This document shows, in pieces, positions 1 to 10,300 of a stretch of 64,000 bases of DNA. Origin of the DNA: Anopheles merus (taxonomy: Eukaryota > Arthropoda > Insecta > Diptera > Culicidae); assembly GCF_017562075.2 (NCBI RefSeq), contig NC_054082.1, forward strand, positions 3,590,550 through 3,654,549, in the 5' to 3' direction. Made by a program: the position numbers and the translations under genes. The first letter of the stretch is position 1; every line of letters starts with the position of its first letter. The notes beneath the pieces are model-generated. The model ran no database searches and was not told the origin of the DNA. It worked only from the letters and a program-made list of their open reading frames with translations.

Positions 1-1
1 G

Positions 2-661
2 CACTTCCAGCGGATCCACCTCATCCTGAACTATCTGGTGGTGCGGGTGAAGCAGAGCGCCGTGCAGGAGCTGCCGGCGGTCGAGATCGCCACCTCCTTC
101 TGCCCGGACGAGCAGTGCCACAAGCTGAAGTACCTGGTCGCGTCCACGCTGGACGGGTGCGTGTGCTTCGTGTCGCGCGCGTTCGGCGTGCAGACGGACG
201 ACGAGCAGGTGCTGAGCCAGTCCGGCTTTCTCACCAAGTTCAAGACGAACACGAACCTGATCGCGGGCAAAAACTTCCACCACTTCGAGGACCAGCTGGC
301 GAACGGGCACCACCACGACCACACCAACAACAATGGCGGGCACGGCAGCCGGCGGAATCGGGTCGCCTCGGGCAGCAGGTCCGGCGCGGACGGCGACGAC
401 GATCTCGAGCGGGTACTCGGCGGCGGCGGCGGCAGCAACAGCAACAGCGTGGACAACTTCGAGGACATCGTGTCGGAGAAGATCAGCAAGAGCAAAACGT
501 TCAAGCTGAAGAACTACATCGAGAACATCCTGGAGAACTTCCAGAGCCATCAGCTGCTCAGCCCGCAGACCTGCATCGACGCGCGGACGCTCAAGCTGCT
601 GGACGACATCGTGGTGATCGTGGGTGCGCTGATCAATCTGCAGAAGCAGGAAATCGAGTAA
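2..661 (+). CDS. 3' terminal coding exon of an unidentified protein (5' partial)
   Basis: An open frame enters the window at base 2 and runs 219 codons to a TAA at 659-661. Nearly every codon ends in G or C, unlike the rest of the window, which is strong evidence for a real mosquito-style coding exon. The protein starts inside a helical-looking segment (residues 1-90, with QRIHLILNYLVV and KYLVASTLDGCVCF). It then has a low-complexity linker (about residues 103-145) rich in His, Asn, Gly, Ser and Asp. It ends in a second ordered, probably helical segment with KLKNYIENILENF and LDDIVVIVGALINLQ. No transmembrane segment, signal peptide or catalytic motif is visible. The linker between two ordered segments suggests a disordered insertion in a larger helical protein. 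I do not recognise the family. No splice site interrupts the frame, so this is the final exon and the true start lies left of the window. Confidence 0.9.
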   Translation, partial: HFQRIHLILNYLVVRVKQSAVQELPAVEIATSFCPDEQCHKLKYLVASTLDGCVCFVSRAFGVQTDDEQVLSQSGFLTKFKTNTNLIAGKNFHHFEDQLANGHHHDHTNNNGGHGSRRNRVASGSRSGADGDDDLERVLGGGGGSNSNSVDNFEDIVSEKISKSKTFKLKNYIENILENFQSHQLLSPQTCIDARTLKLLDDIVVIVGALINLQKQEIE

Positions 662-889
662 GGAGGAGGGAGAGAGAGTGGAGTAGTGTGCTGGGCCGGT
701 GGGGGCCTCCTCTCGCATGAGGATGATGTGTTGGGGGAAAGGAAATGGGCGGTTTCAAAGGGAAAGGGGAAAGGAGAGAACGGGAAGGGAGCACTGTGGC
801 CGTGATGGGAGCAGCTCGATTTGAACTCATCGATTTCACGCCTGGATCATATCAATTAGTGCAAAGGCGCTCCGTACTTCGTTTGCTCT

Positions 890-897
890 TGTATATT
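890..897 (+). promoter_or_regulatory. near-consensus Pumilio element in 3'UTR
   Basis: TGTATATT differs only at the last base from the Pumilio consensus UGUANAUA. It lies in the proximal 3'UTR, before the first poly(A) hexamer, so every isoform would carry it. Confidence 0.3.
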
Positions 898-1216
898 TCA
901 TAATGCTCAATTTTCAATCGTTTCGTCGCTTTGCATCGATCGTGTGTATCGTCGATATCGGAATTAGAAGTTTTGTTTGTATTGTCGTGTGTAACGCCGC
1001 GCCCTCCGTTCTCTTCTCCGGTAATGCTGTCGATCGAGCGAGCACCAAGCGGCCACAGTGCGGAAGGGGGCATCGCAGGTGTATGTTTAGGGTGAACTGG
1101 AGTTCGAATTAAAAGTAAGAATAAGCACACAGAGAGAGACGACAGAGAGTACACGTTTATCGCATCCGGTCCTTCTCCCTGGCCCTGGTCCTTCTCCCGC
1201 GACGAGGCCCCGTCCA

Positions 1217-1237
1217 CAGCAGCAGCAGCAGCAGCAG
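1217..1237 (+). repeat. (CAG)7 tract in the 3'UTR
   Basis: Seven uninterrupted CAG units lie within the inferred 3'UTR, so the tract would be transcribed but not translated. It is in none of the gene's coding frames. Confidence 0.9.
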
Positions 1238-1343
1238 CACATTTAGTTTTGCCCATTTTATGTGTACTTTTGTTTGATCCCGCAGTTTGCCCCTGTGTGT
1301 ACGACGCTGTACAGTAGTTTGTAAGATAGTAGAGATTTTGCAA

Positions 1344-1349
1344 AATAAA
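1344..1349 (+). terminator. proximal poly(A) hexamer AATAAA
   Basis: First AATAAA after the stop codon at 661, inside an A-rich stretch. It would give a 3'UTR of about 0.7 kb. There is no marked GT-rich element directly after it, so usage is uncertain. Confidence 0.4.
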
Positions 1350-1908
1350 AATACGCTTTGCAAAGACCGACGAAACAGAAAGAGAGTGGTAGCAGTAGCA
1401 GTGTGTGGGCAATGGAGGCGGAGAGGAGCGGAGGAGTGCGAGAGGTTTGATTTTAAAAGAAGCAAAAAAGTAAATATATATATAGCAAAAGCGACGCAAA
1501 ACGCGCATGCCACGGGAAGGCGCGGGAGCAGATCGCGCATCCAGGAGGGCGTTCGTGTCTGTACAAAACGGCGGAAGGATGCGTCCCAGACACATTGGGT
1601 TGTGTTGCCGCTGTGTGTCCTCAAGAGGGCTTTCGTTTTAGGGGAATAAGTCAGACAACACTACAAAAACACCCATAGCTAGCTAGGCCGCCGTGTGCGA
1701 GTTGCGAAGGAAAAGAGGCACAGTGCGGGTGCCCTCAGAACAGGTACCCAGAGCGCAGATCGCTAAGTTGCTTGATCTGCAGCGAGATCTGCTCCCGGAA
1801 GTTATTTGGCAAATTAGGATGGGAGAGTGCTCTGTATCCTCGACGCGCACGGGAAGAGCAGCAGCACATCTTCACTAAATCATTGAAGTATCCGTACGCT
1901 GTATACAA

Positions 1909-1914
1909 AATAAA
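1909..1914 (+). terminator. second poly(A) hexamer AATAAA
   Basis: AATAAA followed within 20-40 nt by G/T-rich sequence (CTGGCAGGCAAGTGCTGGTG), a reasonable cleavage-factor context. It would give a 3'UTR of about 1.27 kb. Confidence 0.45.
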
Positions 1915-2123
1915 CTGAGAGCACGCTGGCAGGCAAGTGCTGGTGGGGCAGATCGTGCCGACCGACTGCATTGTGAACGCAGCTAACCGCAACCCGAGTC
2001 GATTATGATTGAAATGAGAAATCGCGAGAGAGCATGCCTGGGTGTGCGGGGACGGATTGGAACACACACACAAAGATTAGTAACATTTACTGGTTAAGCG
2101 TAGCCGTAACGATGATACAACAA

Positions 2124-2129
2124 AATAAA
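2124..2129 (+). terminator. third poly(A) hexamer AATAAA
   Basis: AATAAA followed by T-rich and then GT-rich sequence (TGCTGCTGTGTGGGGAGTTG at 2150-2169). The context is good. It would give a 3'UTR of about 1.5 kb. Confidence 0.45.
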
Positions 2130-2510
2130 CAGACCCTTTTTTGGAAACAATGCTGCTGTGTGGGGAGTTGGGAGCTGGCCGCTGGAACCGGCCCTGCTCG
2201 TCGGTAGCGAAAGAAAGGCGGAGGTGCGATCGATCAAGCAGGATTGCGAAGTGAGTGACGAAAACATACAATACACGAGACAAAGACTGCGAATGGAGTG
2301 GCCGGAGTGCACCGGAAGGAGAGGCGGCTGGGTAGATCTCTGAACACTACAGAAATTTAAATCACACACGGACAGACTCCTCCTCTCCCATAGTGGATTA
2401 CAAAAAATATTAGCTAGCTGGGGATGGGAATAAGTCGAAGGGTCGGTAGGGTATGGCGAATAGGCGCACTGAACGAGCTGCCGGGAAGGGAAGGCCTGCG
2501 GACGGAAGTA

Positions 2511-2518
2511 TGTACATA
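2511..2518 (+). promoter_or_regulatory. Pumilio response element TGTACATA
   Basis: An exact match to the Pumilio consensus UGUANAUA lies 8 bases before the distal AATAAA at 2527. In insects this class of element recruits Pumilio for translational repression or deadenylation. Its position makes it present only on the longest 3'UTR isoform. The binding itself is inferred. Confidence 0.5.
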
Positions 2519-2526
2519 GATACGGA

Positions 2527-2532
2527 AATAAA
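2527..2532 (+). terminator. distal poly(A) hexamer AATAAA
   Basis: Last AATAAA before the next leader-like segment, followed by a T/C-rich tract (TTGCTTCTTCTTCTACTTT) at 2563-2581. It is taken as the likely 3' limit of the gene that ends at 661. Confidence 0.5.
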
Positions 2533-3046
2533 GATTAAAATTGGAACTTGACCGTTGAACATTGCTTCTTCTTCTACTTTGATCTGCCACGGCTCATTCG
2601 GTCCTTGGTCGCGGCTTGTAGGCTCCGAATCGAAGGTCCTCTCTGAACGTCTCGTCGTCCTCCCTTCTGCATCAGTTATCCTGGAACGTACCATCTGAGG
2701 TGGTCCACGGATCACCGTAGTACGACGATTTCCCTGTCACCGGAATGGGATTCACCTCCCGAAGCAACGATCGTCTCAAGGAACCAGCACCAGACAGCTG
2801 CCTAGGTAAGCGGCATCGAGGACTCCCATAGCTCGGTTTGTGTGGTAATTCCGTCTGTCGTCCTTTTTTGAACTCTGCTCCCCCTCTTCCTTGCTACCAG
2901 AGTCGTCTCGAAGTGGATGGCGCCTCACTGGGCCATTCGATGCGCCGGTTCCGCCGTTGCTGGCCGTTCTTTTTGGCTCACGATCGAGTTAGGGGATGTT
3001 TTGGGCCACGTTGGGACATTAAAAATCATAAATTTATAGCAAACTA

Positions 3047-3090
3047 CTTTATAGCACGCTACCGGTCGCTTTATGGCACGCTACCGGTAC
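3047..3090. repeat. two tandem copies of a 22-bp unit
   Basis: CTTTATAGCACGCTACCGGT at 3047 is followed immediately by CTTTATGGCACGCTACCGGT at 3069. The two 22-bp units differ only at one internal base and the last two bases. Function unknown. Confidence 0.85.
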
Positions 3091-3293
3091 GTAACGGTCC
3101 GCTTCCCAACAACAACGGCGAAAATTCAAAAATGGCGCAAAAATTCAAACTCACCGCGAAACGTTTCAAAACGACCGTTTCAATGGCTCGCCTCGTTCGA
3201 AAATGGTTCGAACTCACGCCGTACCTCCCTAGAGGCGTCGAAAGCCTGGGCTGCGTCAAAAATGGCCCCTGACAGCAGCAAATCGAGAAAATT

Positions 3294-3309
3294 TGAGCAA
3301 AATTGCTCA
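3294..3309. repeat. 16-bp inverted repeat
   Basis: TGAGCAA and TTGCTCA arms are separated by AA. Such a repeat is compatible with a dimeric transcription factor site or a remnant transposon end. Confidence 0.6.
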
Positions 3310-3400
3310 TCACTAGAGGGATTCAGATATTTTTGAAGGAAAAAGACGTGAAAAACAGAAAAAAGGAATGAAAAATGATTAATTTCATCGTTTGCCATCG

Positions 3401-3740
3401 CAAGTCGGTACCAAATTGCAACGCTTTTCCCGCGAGGCGAACAGTAGAAGCGGCCGTGTTTGCGCTCCGTCTCTGTCGCGCGAGCGGCAGCGTGCGCAAC
3501 GGATGTGGGACAGCGACATGTTCGAACGGCGTCGTCGTCGGCCACCGCCACCAACACACACGCACACACGCTCGCTGGCCCGTGCGCTTTGGTGGAGCAG
3601 CGGCTCGCAGATCCCGTCGGCCGCATTTGCAGTTCCGCAGTCGAGCGTGCGTGCGCGTGGCTTGGAGAGACGATTTTCTGTAACTTCGTGTACGTGTACG
3701 TAGGAGCGCTTACGCAGCGATACCCGCATCCACATCCGAC
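3401..3740 (+). other. candidate first (5'UTR) exon with donor at 3741
   Basis: A GC- and CpG-rich segment, unlike the flanks, ends at the strong splice donor CGAC|GTAAGTGAG (3741). The open frames in it are Arg/Ser-rich and inconsistent, so it is read as untranslated leader. The exact transcription start cannot be fixed. A (GT)16 tract begins 30 bp into the putative intron. It may be the first exon of the + strand unit that appears to span much of the window. Confidence 0.4.
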
Positions 3741-3768
3741 GTAAGTGAGGGAGGCTGTATGTGAGCGG

Positions 3769-3770
<2 letters not shown>

Positions 3771-3802
<32 letters not shown>
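3771..3802. repeat. (GT)16 microsatellite
   Basis: Thirty-two bases of uninterrupted GT dinucleotides. It sits between the two leader-like segments. Confidence 0.95.
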
Positions 3803-3805
<3 letters not shown>

Positions 3806-4305
3806 TTTTTTCGTGATCAGAAGAGACGTGCGTTCACTGTGCGGGTCGTGATCAGAGAGAAGTGTGAGGAGCGGAGGGGGGTAATTGGCGGTAGTGGCCA
3901 CACATCTCGTAGTGTGTTCGGTAGTGAGCGAGAAGCAGAAGACGCAGTGCACAGTGCCACGTGGGGAATATCATTTGACCAAAACATAGTGAGCAGCCCC
4001 TGCTGCATGATCGGTTTTAAAGATCGCTTCGATTCGATCGGATCGCTGTGAAGTTTCAATGTCAATAACTGTACGAAGTCTCAGGTGTGCGAGCGTGTGG
4101 TAGTTGCTGGTGGTAACCTTCCCACTCCCGCTCTCGTTCGTGAACCCGTGATCGATCGCACAAGACGCAAAAAATTACAAATCCGAAAAGGTCAACCGGT
4201 GCGGGGGGAAGCCAAACACGATCTCCTCTGCGCCAGACACCCGAGAGAGAGAGAGAGAGAGCCCCTCCACCAGTGCCGCGGCCGCAGACACAGCTGCGGC
4301 AAACG
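3803..4305 (+). other. candidate 5'UTR exon with donor at 4306
   Basis: The segment has the texture of mosquito 5' leaders: purine-rich runs on the + strand, AGTGA-type motifs, A-rich stretches such as AAAAAATTACAAATCCG, and a (GA)9 tract. It ends at the splice donor AACG|GTAAGC (4306). The only open frame of any length (from 4085) is Arg-rich and has no recognisable domain. It may be an alternative or alternatively extended first exon relative to the donor at 3741. A TCATTT initiator-like hexamer at 3971 lacks a matching downstream element. Confidence 0.45.
4243..4261. repeat. (GA)9 tract, possible GAGA-factor site
   Basis: Nine GA units lie 45 bp upstream of the donor at 4306. GA runs near insect promoters are typical binding sites for GAGA factor. 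Here that role is only inferred from position. Confidence 0.6.
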
Positions 4306-4953
4306 GTAAGCGCAACAAACAGAAAAAGACACGCATCTTCTCTAACTGCTTCGCCAAATTCGTCACCAATTACCTGTGCGTGGCGGCTCCGGGGGTGGGC
4401 GTTCGATACATTCGACTGGGCTTTCCGTAAATCACCGTTTGTTTGGTGCGCGCACAGGTGCACACACAAAAACCGGCCCGGCCGTAAGTGTGGCCGCAAT
4501 CGAGAGAACCGCGTTTCCTCCGCAGGCCACCGCTAACACCGTTAAACACCGGGGGCCCGGTGCGCGACGATGCGTGGCCGCGGTGTGCAATTTTTGGGGT
4601 TTTGAGCCCGAAATCGGTGGGGCCAATTTTTCATCCCTCAAAGGAGGAGCCCGCTCCCTGTGTTTCCGCTTTTTTTCCCCCGCAAAGCGGTTCTTTTTCG
4701 CAGTGGATTTGAATCATTGCTACACTAATTCCCTTCCCCCTCACACACAACCCCGTATACACCCTCTGATAGCGCATATAAAAATCATAAAAAAGAAGGA
4801 AGAAGGATCGAAAAACAAACTGCAACGGCAGACGAAAAATCTTTAAGTGGCCGCCAGCCCAACGAGCAACGGGCGCTGTTTGCGAATTCAACCGATTCTA
4901 GCGGTTCCGTTCTTGCCCCGTTGGGTCGGCCAGTAGGTGTGTGTGTGAGGGGT

Positions 4954-4965
4954 GGGGGGGGGGGG
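4954..4965. repeat. 12-base G homopolymer
   Basis: An uninterrupted G12 run, one of four G/C homopolymers of 11 or more bases in the window (others at 9614, 17310 and 22101). Confidence 0.85.
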
Positions 4966-5352
4966 CTAATTTATTGCGCTACTTTACGATATCGGAATCG
5001 CTCGGTTGGCACCACTTTGACGCCGGTGTGTGCTCTTGTTTGGCCACTTTTACAGAAGACACGCTTTAAGGCCTTTTTTCCGGGGGCACCCATTGAATGA
5101 TCTCATTTCCGGAGTGTTGTTTTGCGGGAATAGTTTTAATGTGCCACTGCCAGTGGGTTGATTGTAATTACAATTAATTATCGAAAGTTGCTAATTGGCA
5201 AGCAGGTACTGTGTGATCAAGAACGAACCACCATGGGAGGATGGTTCTGTACCGGTTGATGCTTTTTTTTCTCCTTCTCCAACGCCCTGTTTCGCCCTTT
5301 CGGCAAAGTTCCGCTTGCTACGCTTTGGCTGACCTAATCTCGATTCGTAGGA

Positions 5353-5371
5353 TTGCATTTTAAATTGCACC
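5353..5371. promoter_or_regulatory. octamer-like element, copy 1
   Basis: TTGCATTTTAAATTGCACC is identical over 19 bases to 62276-62294, and matches the core at 37069-37085 apart from one base missing there. TTGCAT and AATTGCA halves resemble POU-domain and homeodomain half-sites. Regulatory function is inferred from recurrence only. Confidence 0.35.
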
Positions 5372-6592
5372 TTCAATATCAACCACCTATCCCTCTGCAC
5401 TCACCTCCGGTGAATGTATTCAGGGCACCGCGAGAACTAGCTGATTGATTGATTTGCCTCGAAGAATATGGCCTGTGTGTGTGTGGTACAACGAGAGTGG
5501 CAACAACAACAAAAAGGCCTCCCAGATACGATCGAGGAGGTGGTTTGTTTGCTTGCCGAAGTTGGATCGAGAACGATCGGTTGTGGTAGGACCAGACCGG
5601 GGCAGACCAGGGAAATAACGATCGAATCGAAAGGGCAATAAAGGTCTTCGATTTATCGCCCCCGGAGCGTAAGATTTCGCTTTAAATAGGTTACACATTC
5701 CACAATCGAGCGGTTCCAAAAAAAAAGGGTCCCGAAAATCGCTCCTTCTTTGTGAGGCTGAAAACACCTTCCTCGAGGAGGGTCCCACGCCACGTGTTTC
5801 CGTGTTGGGAGGGAATGGGTTCTGGTTCTGTTCGCTTTTTCTCTCTCTCTCTCGAAAGTAGGCTTCAAACGAGTGTTAACGGGTCATCTTTTCCCCCAAA
5901 AAAGGCATGATGAGCTGTTCCTTTATTTCAACGCAAGCAGTGCGTACTTTTGTGATAACACAAAGCGCCCCTTCGAACTCCTCCCAACCGTTGTGTACTC
6001 AATGCTGTAGCCGAATCCATCGCGAATCCATCCCAACCTGGACAAGAAGGGATCCGTTTTTTTGCTTTGCCTTGCCTCTTCCAAATGTCATTCCCTCGTG
6101 GGGCTGTGGGGCTGTGTGCAAAGCCCAAAACCTGATCTTTCCGTGCCGTGGGGGTCAGCCAAGCCGCGGCGTTATGTAGCTATGATCGGCCGTTTTTTTC
6201 TTATTCATCGCACGGAACCGGTTGGACGGTTTGAAGCTACAAAAAAAAAAAATCATTTCTTCAGAGAGACACAAGAAACCTCCCCCTCTCTCTCACTCTG
6301 TCTCTCTGTCCGAGGTGGAAGGAATGTTTATGTTAATTTTTGGACTTGATGTTGCGCACCGCTCCCGATGACGCCCGACGGCCGGCCAAGAATCGAAATG
6401 TTGAAGGTGGATTTGTTTTCTGCTACAGAGGACTTCTGCGGGTGGAGTTGGGAGCTTAGTTTTAATAACCATTTCCCACATGATGGGTATAATAAATACT
6501 CTTTCAGTGGATAAGTGTTGTTTCTTTCCAGCGACGCTTCACGCTGCTTCCTCAAGGTTGCTTTTTTCGGGACAGTTTTGATGGCAAAACCA

Positions 6593-7006
6593 CTACACGG
6601 GACGGCCACCACGCCTAAAATAGTTTGAAGCTGTTGAATTCTTGCTCACCGTGTGGGCGAGTCGAGCACATTGCGGCGGTATGCGGATTCCGCACTGAGC
6701 GCCAAGAATGAGTGACTCGTCCCGTAGTGCTCTGGGTCCTTCTGCTCTTGGAGGTGCGAGGTGGAAGTAAAATATTTCACCAATGACGTAGGCGCTGTTG
6801 TGGCACCGTGGCCAAGATACTGGGTGGGTTGAAATTTGCTTACGGTTATATGCCTTCTCAAGCTTATGTTGAGCTTGAGTCCTAAGAGTCACACTCGTTT
6901 TGTTGGGGGAGATAAAAGCTCCAATGTTATACAGCTCATCCTGCTTTAAATTCGTTCGTTGTGATGTGAATTTACCCTTTAAAATAAGGTTACAAAGCCT
7001 CTTCAT
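6593..7006 (-). CDS. weak antisense open frame, 137 codons
   Basis: An ATG at 7004-7006 on the minus strand opens 137 codons to a stop at 6593. The first half (RLCNLILKGKF, ELYNIGAF) has a balanced, protein-like composition. A donor-like CACACG|GTGAGC occurs near codon 116. G/C-ending codons are only about half, no domain or signal peptide is recognised, and no promoter or poly(A) site was found. Most likely a chance frame. It is recorded because of the internal donor. Confidence 0.1.
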   Translation of the reverse strand: MKRLCNLILKGKFTSQRTNLKQDELYNIGAFISPNKTSVTLRTQAQHKLEKAYNRKQISTHPVSWPRCHNSAYVIGEIFYFHLAPPRAEGPRALRDESLILGAQCGIRIPPQCARLAHTVSKNSTASNYFRRGGRPV

Positions 7007-7334
7007 ATCTTCAATTAGCTTAACTTCTTAAGAACACAGCTGCTCGCAACTAAAATACCTGCAAAAGTACGATTTTTCTTAACTCGTCCGTAAGGGCGCA
7101 AACGAATTGCCCGTCCCGCATGGAAAACTATTGCAAAAAACAATTTTTCTCACTAATAATATTTTCTCGCCAACTGTACCCCGTACGTTCGTGAGCAAAA
7201 AAATGCAGAAATAACTTCGATTGCAACTAAGGGAAGAAAAGAACAATAAAACAAAAACTACCGAAGAAAGTTTGAGCGGCAATAAATTGAGATGAAGTTA
7301 AAATATTCCTTCCGCCTCGCAGGCAAAAGGACAC

Positions 7335-7361
7335 ACGACGACGACGACGACGACGACGACG
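7335..7361. repeat. (ACG)9 microsatellite
   Basis: Nine ACG units. CpG-containing trinucleotide repeats are less common than AC or AG repeats. The antisense frame across it would be poly-Arg, which argues against coding use. Confidence 0.9.
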
Positions 7362-10300
7362 ACTGACAACGACTGTCTCAGAAGGCAGAAAAGAAGGCAA
7401 TCTTTTCAACTTTACTATTTGCGCTAACTTTTTCCCGTCCGTGTGGCTTCAGATAGGCTCATCGGTGGAGAAATGTGGTTCTTTTTGTGTGTGCATTCCT
7501 TCGCCTTTTTTTCCCCTTACCGTAGGGATGATAAAAAGATATAAATCTCGCCCAAGCAGGACGCAGAAGGTGAAAATTCCAGGTTTGCAATTCCGAAATG
7601 CACGTTTTTCTTTGCTCCCTTGGCTTGCAGGAGGAGAAAACGCAACGGTGCGTGGCGAAATGGGAAGCCGGGGAAACAGGGAGAAAAAAAAACACACACA
7701 CACCCAGTCCCCGCAGGAGTCGACCTTCGCAGGGGCGGATTTTCCTTTGATTTCTTTCAACGGTGGCGCCGGTGCTTTTGGGAGATTAGAGTTGTGGCGA
7801 AACGTGATCGAGTTCGGGTGAACTCATTTCGGGCACACGCAGAAGAGGATGAAAACGAAAGCGAAAGGGGTTGTTTGCTGCCGCACCGATGCGTTTGCGT
7901 TCTTTCTGTTGTGTCCATTCAATCGAACGGAATGATCTTTACTTACAACGAAGAGTGAGTACGCGCTGTTTGTGTTGCTTGCACACGCCGTTCGGTCTGC
8001 CGTTCGGTAGTAGGTCACACAGATTGCTGTACACTTCAAACAGACCGTATTGGTGTGAAAAGGGAATACAAAAATGTTTACCAAAACACACCGCAAAACC
8101 CCGTTGATGAGAGTTTTGTGACAAAAATGGTAGCGAACTCCGCTCAAAAACACACGTAAACAGCGCTAACATGGAGCAACTTTTAAAGGAAGTTAGACGG
8201 GTGTGCTTAAAACGCCGAGATTTAAACCAGTTTCAGTTGCACCGGAAGCGGAACTGACCGCTCTGAGCGTTGTCCGAGCGGAAGAGCGAACTTGCCCGGA
8301 CGGTGTGCATTCCCAGTCTGTCGGTCCCGTGGTCACCCTGCAAGCGGGAGAGAAGGACCGGTTTTAACTGTTTCTAGCTGCACCGTTTTTGAACGAGATG
8401 GAAAGTGAAGAAAACACACGAAGGGGTTGGGGTGCCAGCGGTCGGCGCTGGATGGTTTTGGAGCTGCACAGCAAAACGAGTCTCCGAAGGGTTTTGTGTA
8501 ACGGTCGGTTAGTTTGTAACGAACGCTTCGCTGGGAACTCGTAAAAACAATGATGGGTGGCAGCAGGCGCGCCAATGCGAGTGGGTGGGTGGGTAGATGC
8601 TTTCGGAAATGATGATTGAAAAAGAGGGTCTTAAAAAGGCAGTACAGGGTCCGATGTGCGTCTGTGGGCGGAAAAAGCTTGTCGTTTGATGTTGTGTCGT
8701 AAAATGGTTTACGGAAGCAAGCGACACTAGGTGGCAACGTTGATTAGGATTTCATCTAACCCTGGCAATGGCTTAGGTCGGTTGTGAAGGTTTCGTGAAG
8801 GGATTCACAGAGAGTGCTGTGTGTGTTATTATCGATGACAGTCTGCCACAGTAGCTCCATCCCTTTAGCTGCGAGCCGTTTAACTCCTCATTAGACTACA
8901 ACAACGTCGATAGGAAGTGAAACACTCAGCCAATGACTTTATAGACAGCGCTACGCATAAACACAACATAACCGCCTCTTCGCCTTTAAGCACTGCTCCA
9001 GCCTTCAACTTCACTTTGCCACTACAAAAACAACCCATCTCCCCCGTCGTCGGTGAATTCAACTCGGTAAAGTTCAACCACTACAGGCGGGAAAATGCCA
9101 CCTAAGACATCTTCGTTCCGCAGCAAACCCAAGGTACAGTCCGTGAGAAAGTGGTCGTATTTTCACAGACAACAACAATGTCCCGTCGCCGCTGACGTAA
9201 TCGATAGATCTTCTTCCCCACAACCACGACGCAGCGGCAGAAGTCTGTGCCGCCCTTTTCTGCTGGTATGTTTACACGAAACTTTCGCCCTCTTTCGAAG
9301 CCGCCACCAAGCACCACTCGGGCGGGCAGGCAATCGAAATTGCATTAGAAATTGAATTCGATCGGTTTTTTTTGGTATGTTTCGCAGTCGTTGTGTTTGC
9401 GTTTCCCCCAACTGTGCTGGATTGGCTGGAGCTTGGGTAAAGGCGAAGTGCTTGCAGGGGTAAAATAGTGTAGTGCACTGTTGGCGTTGAAATTGGTGGC
9501 GCTGGAACGGGACATCAGTGTCTTAGCGGCGTGACTGTTTCGTTAGAGTGTTGTCGCTGCCCTGAATTCGCATATTGGATTGGACCGCTTTGCTCTAGAT
9601 TTGTTCTAGCCCTCCCCCCCCCCCTGTGGCCGTGTGTTTCGAGCCTAAGTAAGAGGGGAGTAGGATGGTGAAACTCGATACGGCGGCAACCCGTGGCGCA
9701 TAGCAATTTCCTATCCCTAAGGAGACTGATTTTTTTTGTGCGTTCAGGAAGGAAAACAAACGGCTCTGCCAAAATTTATCATCACAGTTCGTATTCTTTC
9801 TGGATGTGTTCCCCTTCATCCGGGAGTATCCCGGAGCGCGATAAAAGCAAAAATAATAGAATCTGACTGTCAAAAAAGTTTTAATTAGCTCGTTGCGTGC
9901 ATCATTAATTCTTCAACTGTCAAAACTGTTGAACCACGGCGTGTGCTGAAAGATTGGAGTCGGAATTCAAGGCCCCGTGACCAGAACCGGGGCTGAATGC
10001 AAAAAGGTTTCTTTCCAAGTGCCACGGGCGAGAGAAAAGGCGAGAGACGCATGACACCCCTCCAGGTCGTCACGGTTGCATTAGCGCGTGCCAGCAGCGG
10101 GCGAAGATTTTCGGGGTTGTCAACGGGGGCCAGTAGCTAGTGGCAACAGCACCGTTGGGTAAAATGTAAAACTGTCTCAATTTGGGAAGGAGTTTCGCGT
10201 AAAAAGTGCGAAAAGAATGATAAACAAAGTTGTTCCATCAAAAGCAGCACGCAGCCTGTAATGAGGTACGCGTGATCCGCCTGGATGTATGCAATACGCA

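Larger units (their letters stand above)
662..2550 (+). other. 3'UTR of the gene ending at 661
   Basis: From the stop codon to about 2550 there is no convincing coding potential on the + strand, and composition shifts to AT-richer DNA. AATAAA hexamers lie at 1344, 1909, 2124 and 2527, followed by a T-rich stretch at 2561-2582. This suggests alternative polyadenylation giving 3'UTRs of roughly 0.7 to 1.9 kb. The segment also carries a (CAG)7 tract and one perfect and one near-match Pumilio element. The end point is inferred from the last hexamer, not observed. Confidence 0.6.
2551..3400. other. intergenic spacer
   Basis: No gene seen. It contains an isolated donor-like CTAG|GTAAGC at 2804, the 22-bp tandem duplication at 3047-3090, several short repeats of AAAATGGC and TTCAAA type at 3120-3275, and a small inverted repeat at 3294-3309. 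The 3000-3320 part has the look of a degraded repetitive element, but no terminal repeats could be defined. Confidence 0.5.
4306..7330. other. probable intron / non-coding DNA
   Basis: No gene supported. Visible content: a 12-base G run at 4954-4965, the octamer-like element at 5353-5371, CT-rich stretches at 5841-5853 and 6280-6310, a 12-base A run at 6241-6252, and a minus-strand donor-like GGAG|GTGAGT (reverse of ACTCACCTCC, about 5399-5408). A weak minus-strand open frame at 6593-7006 is listed separately. Confidence 0.5.
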
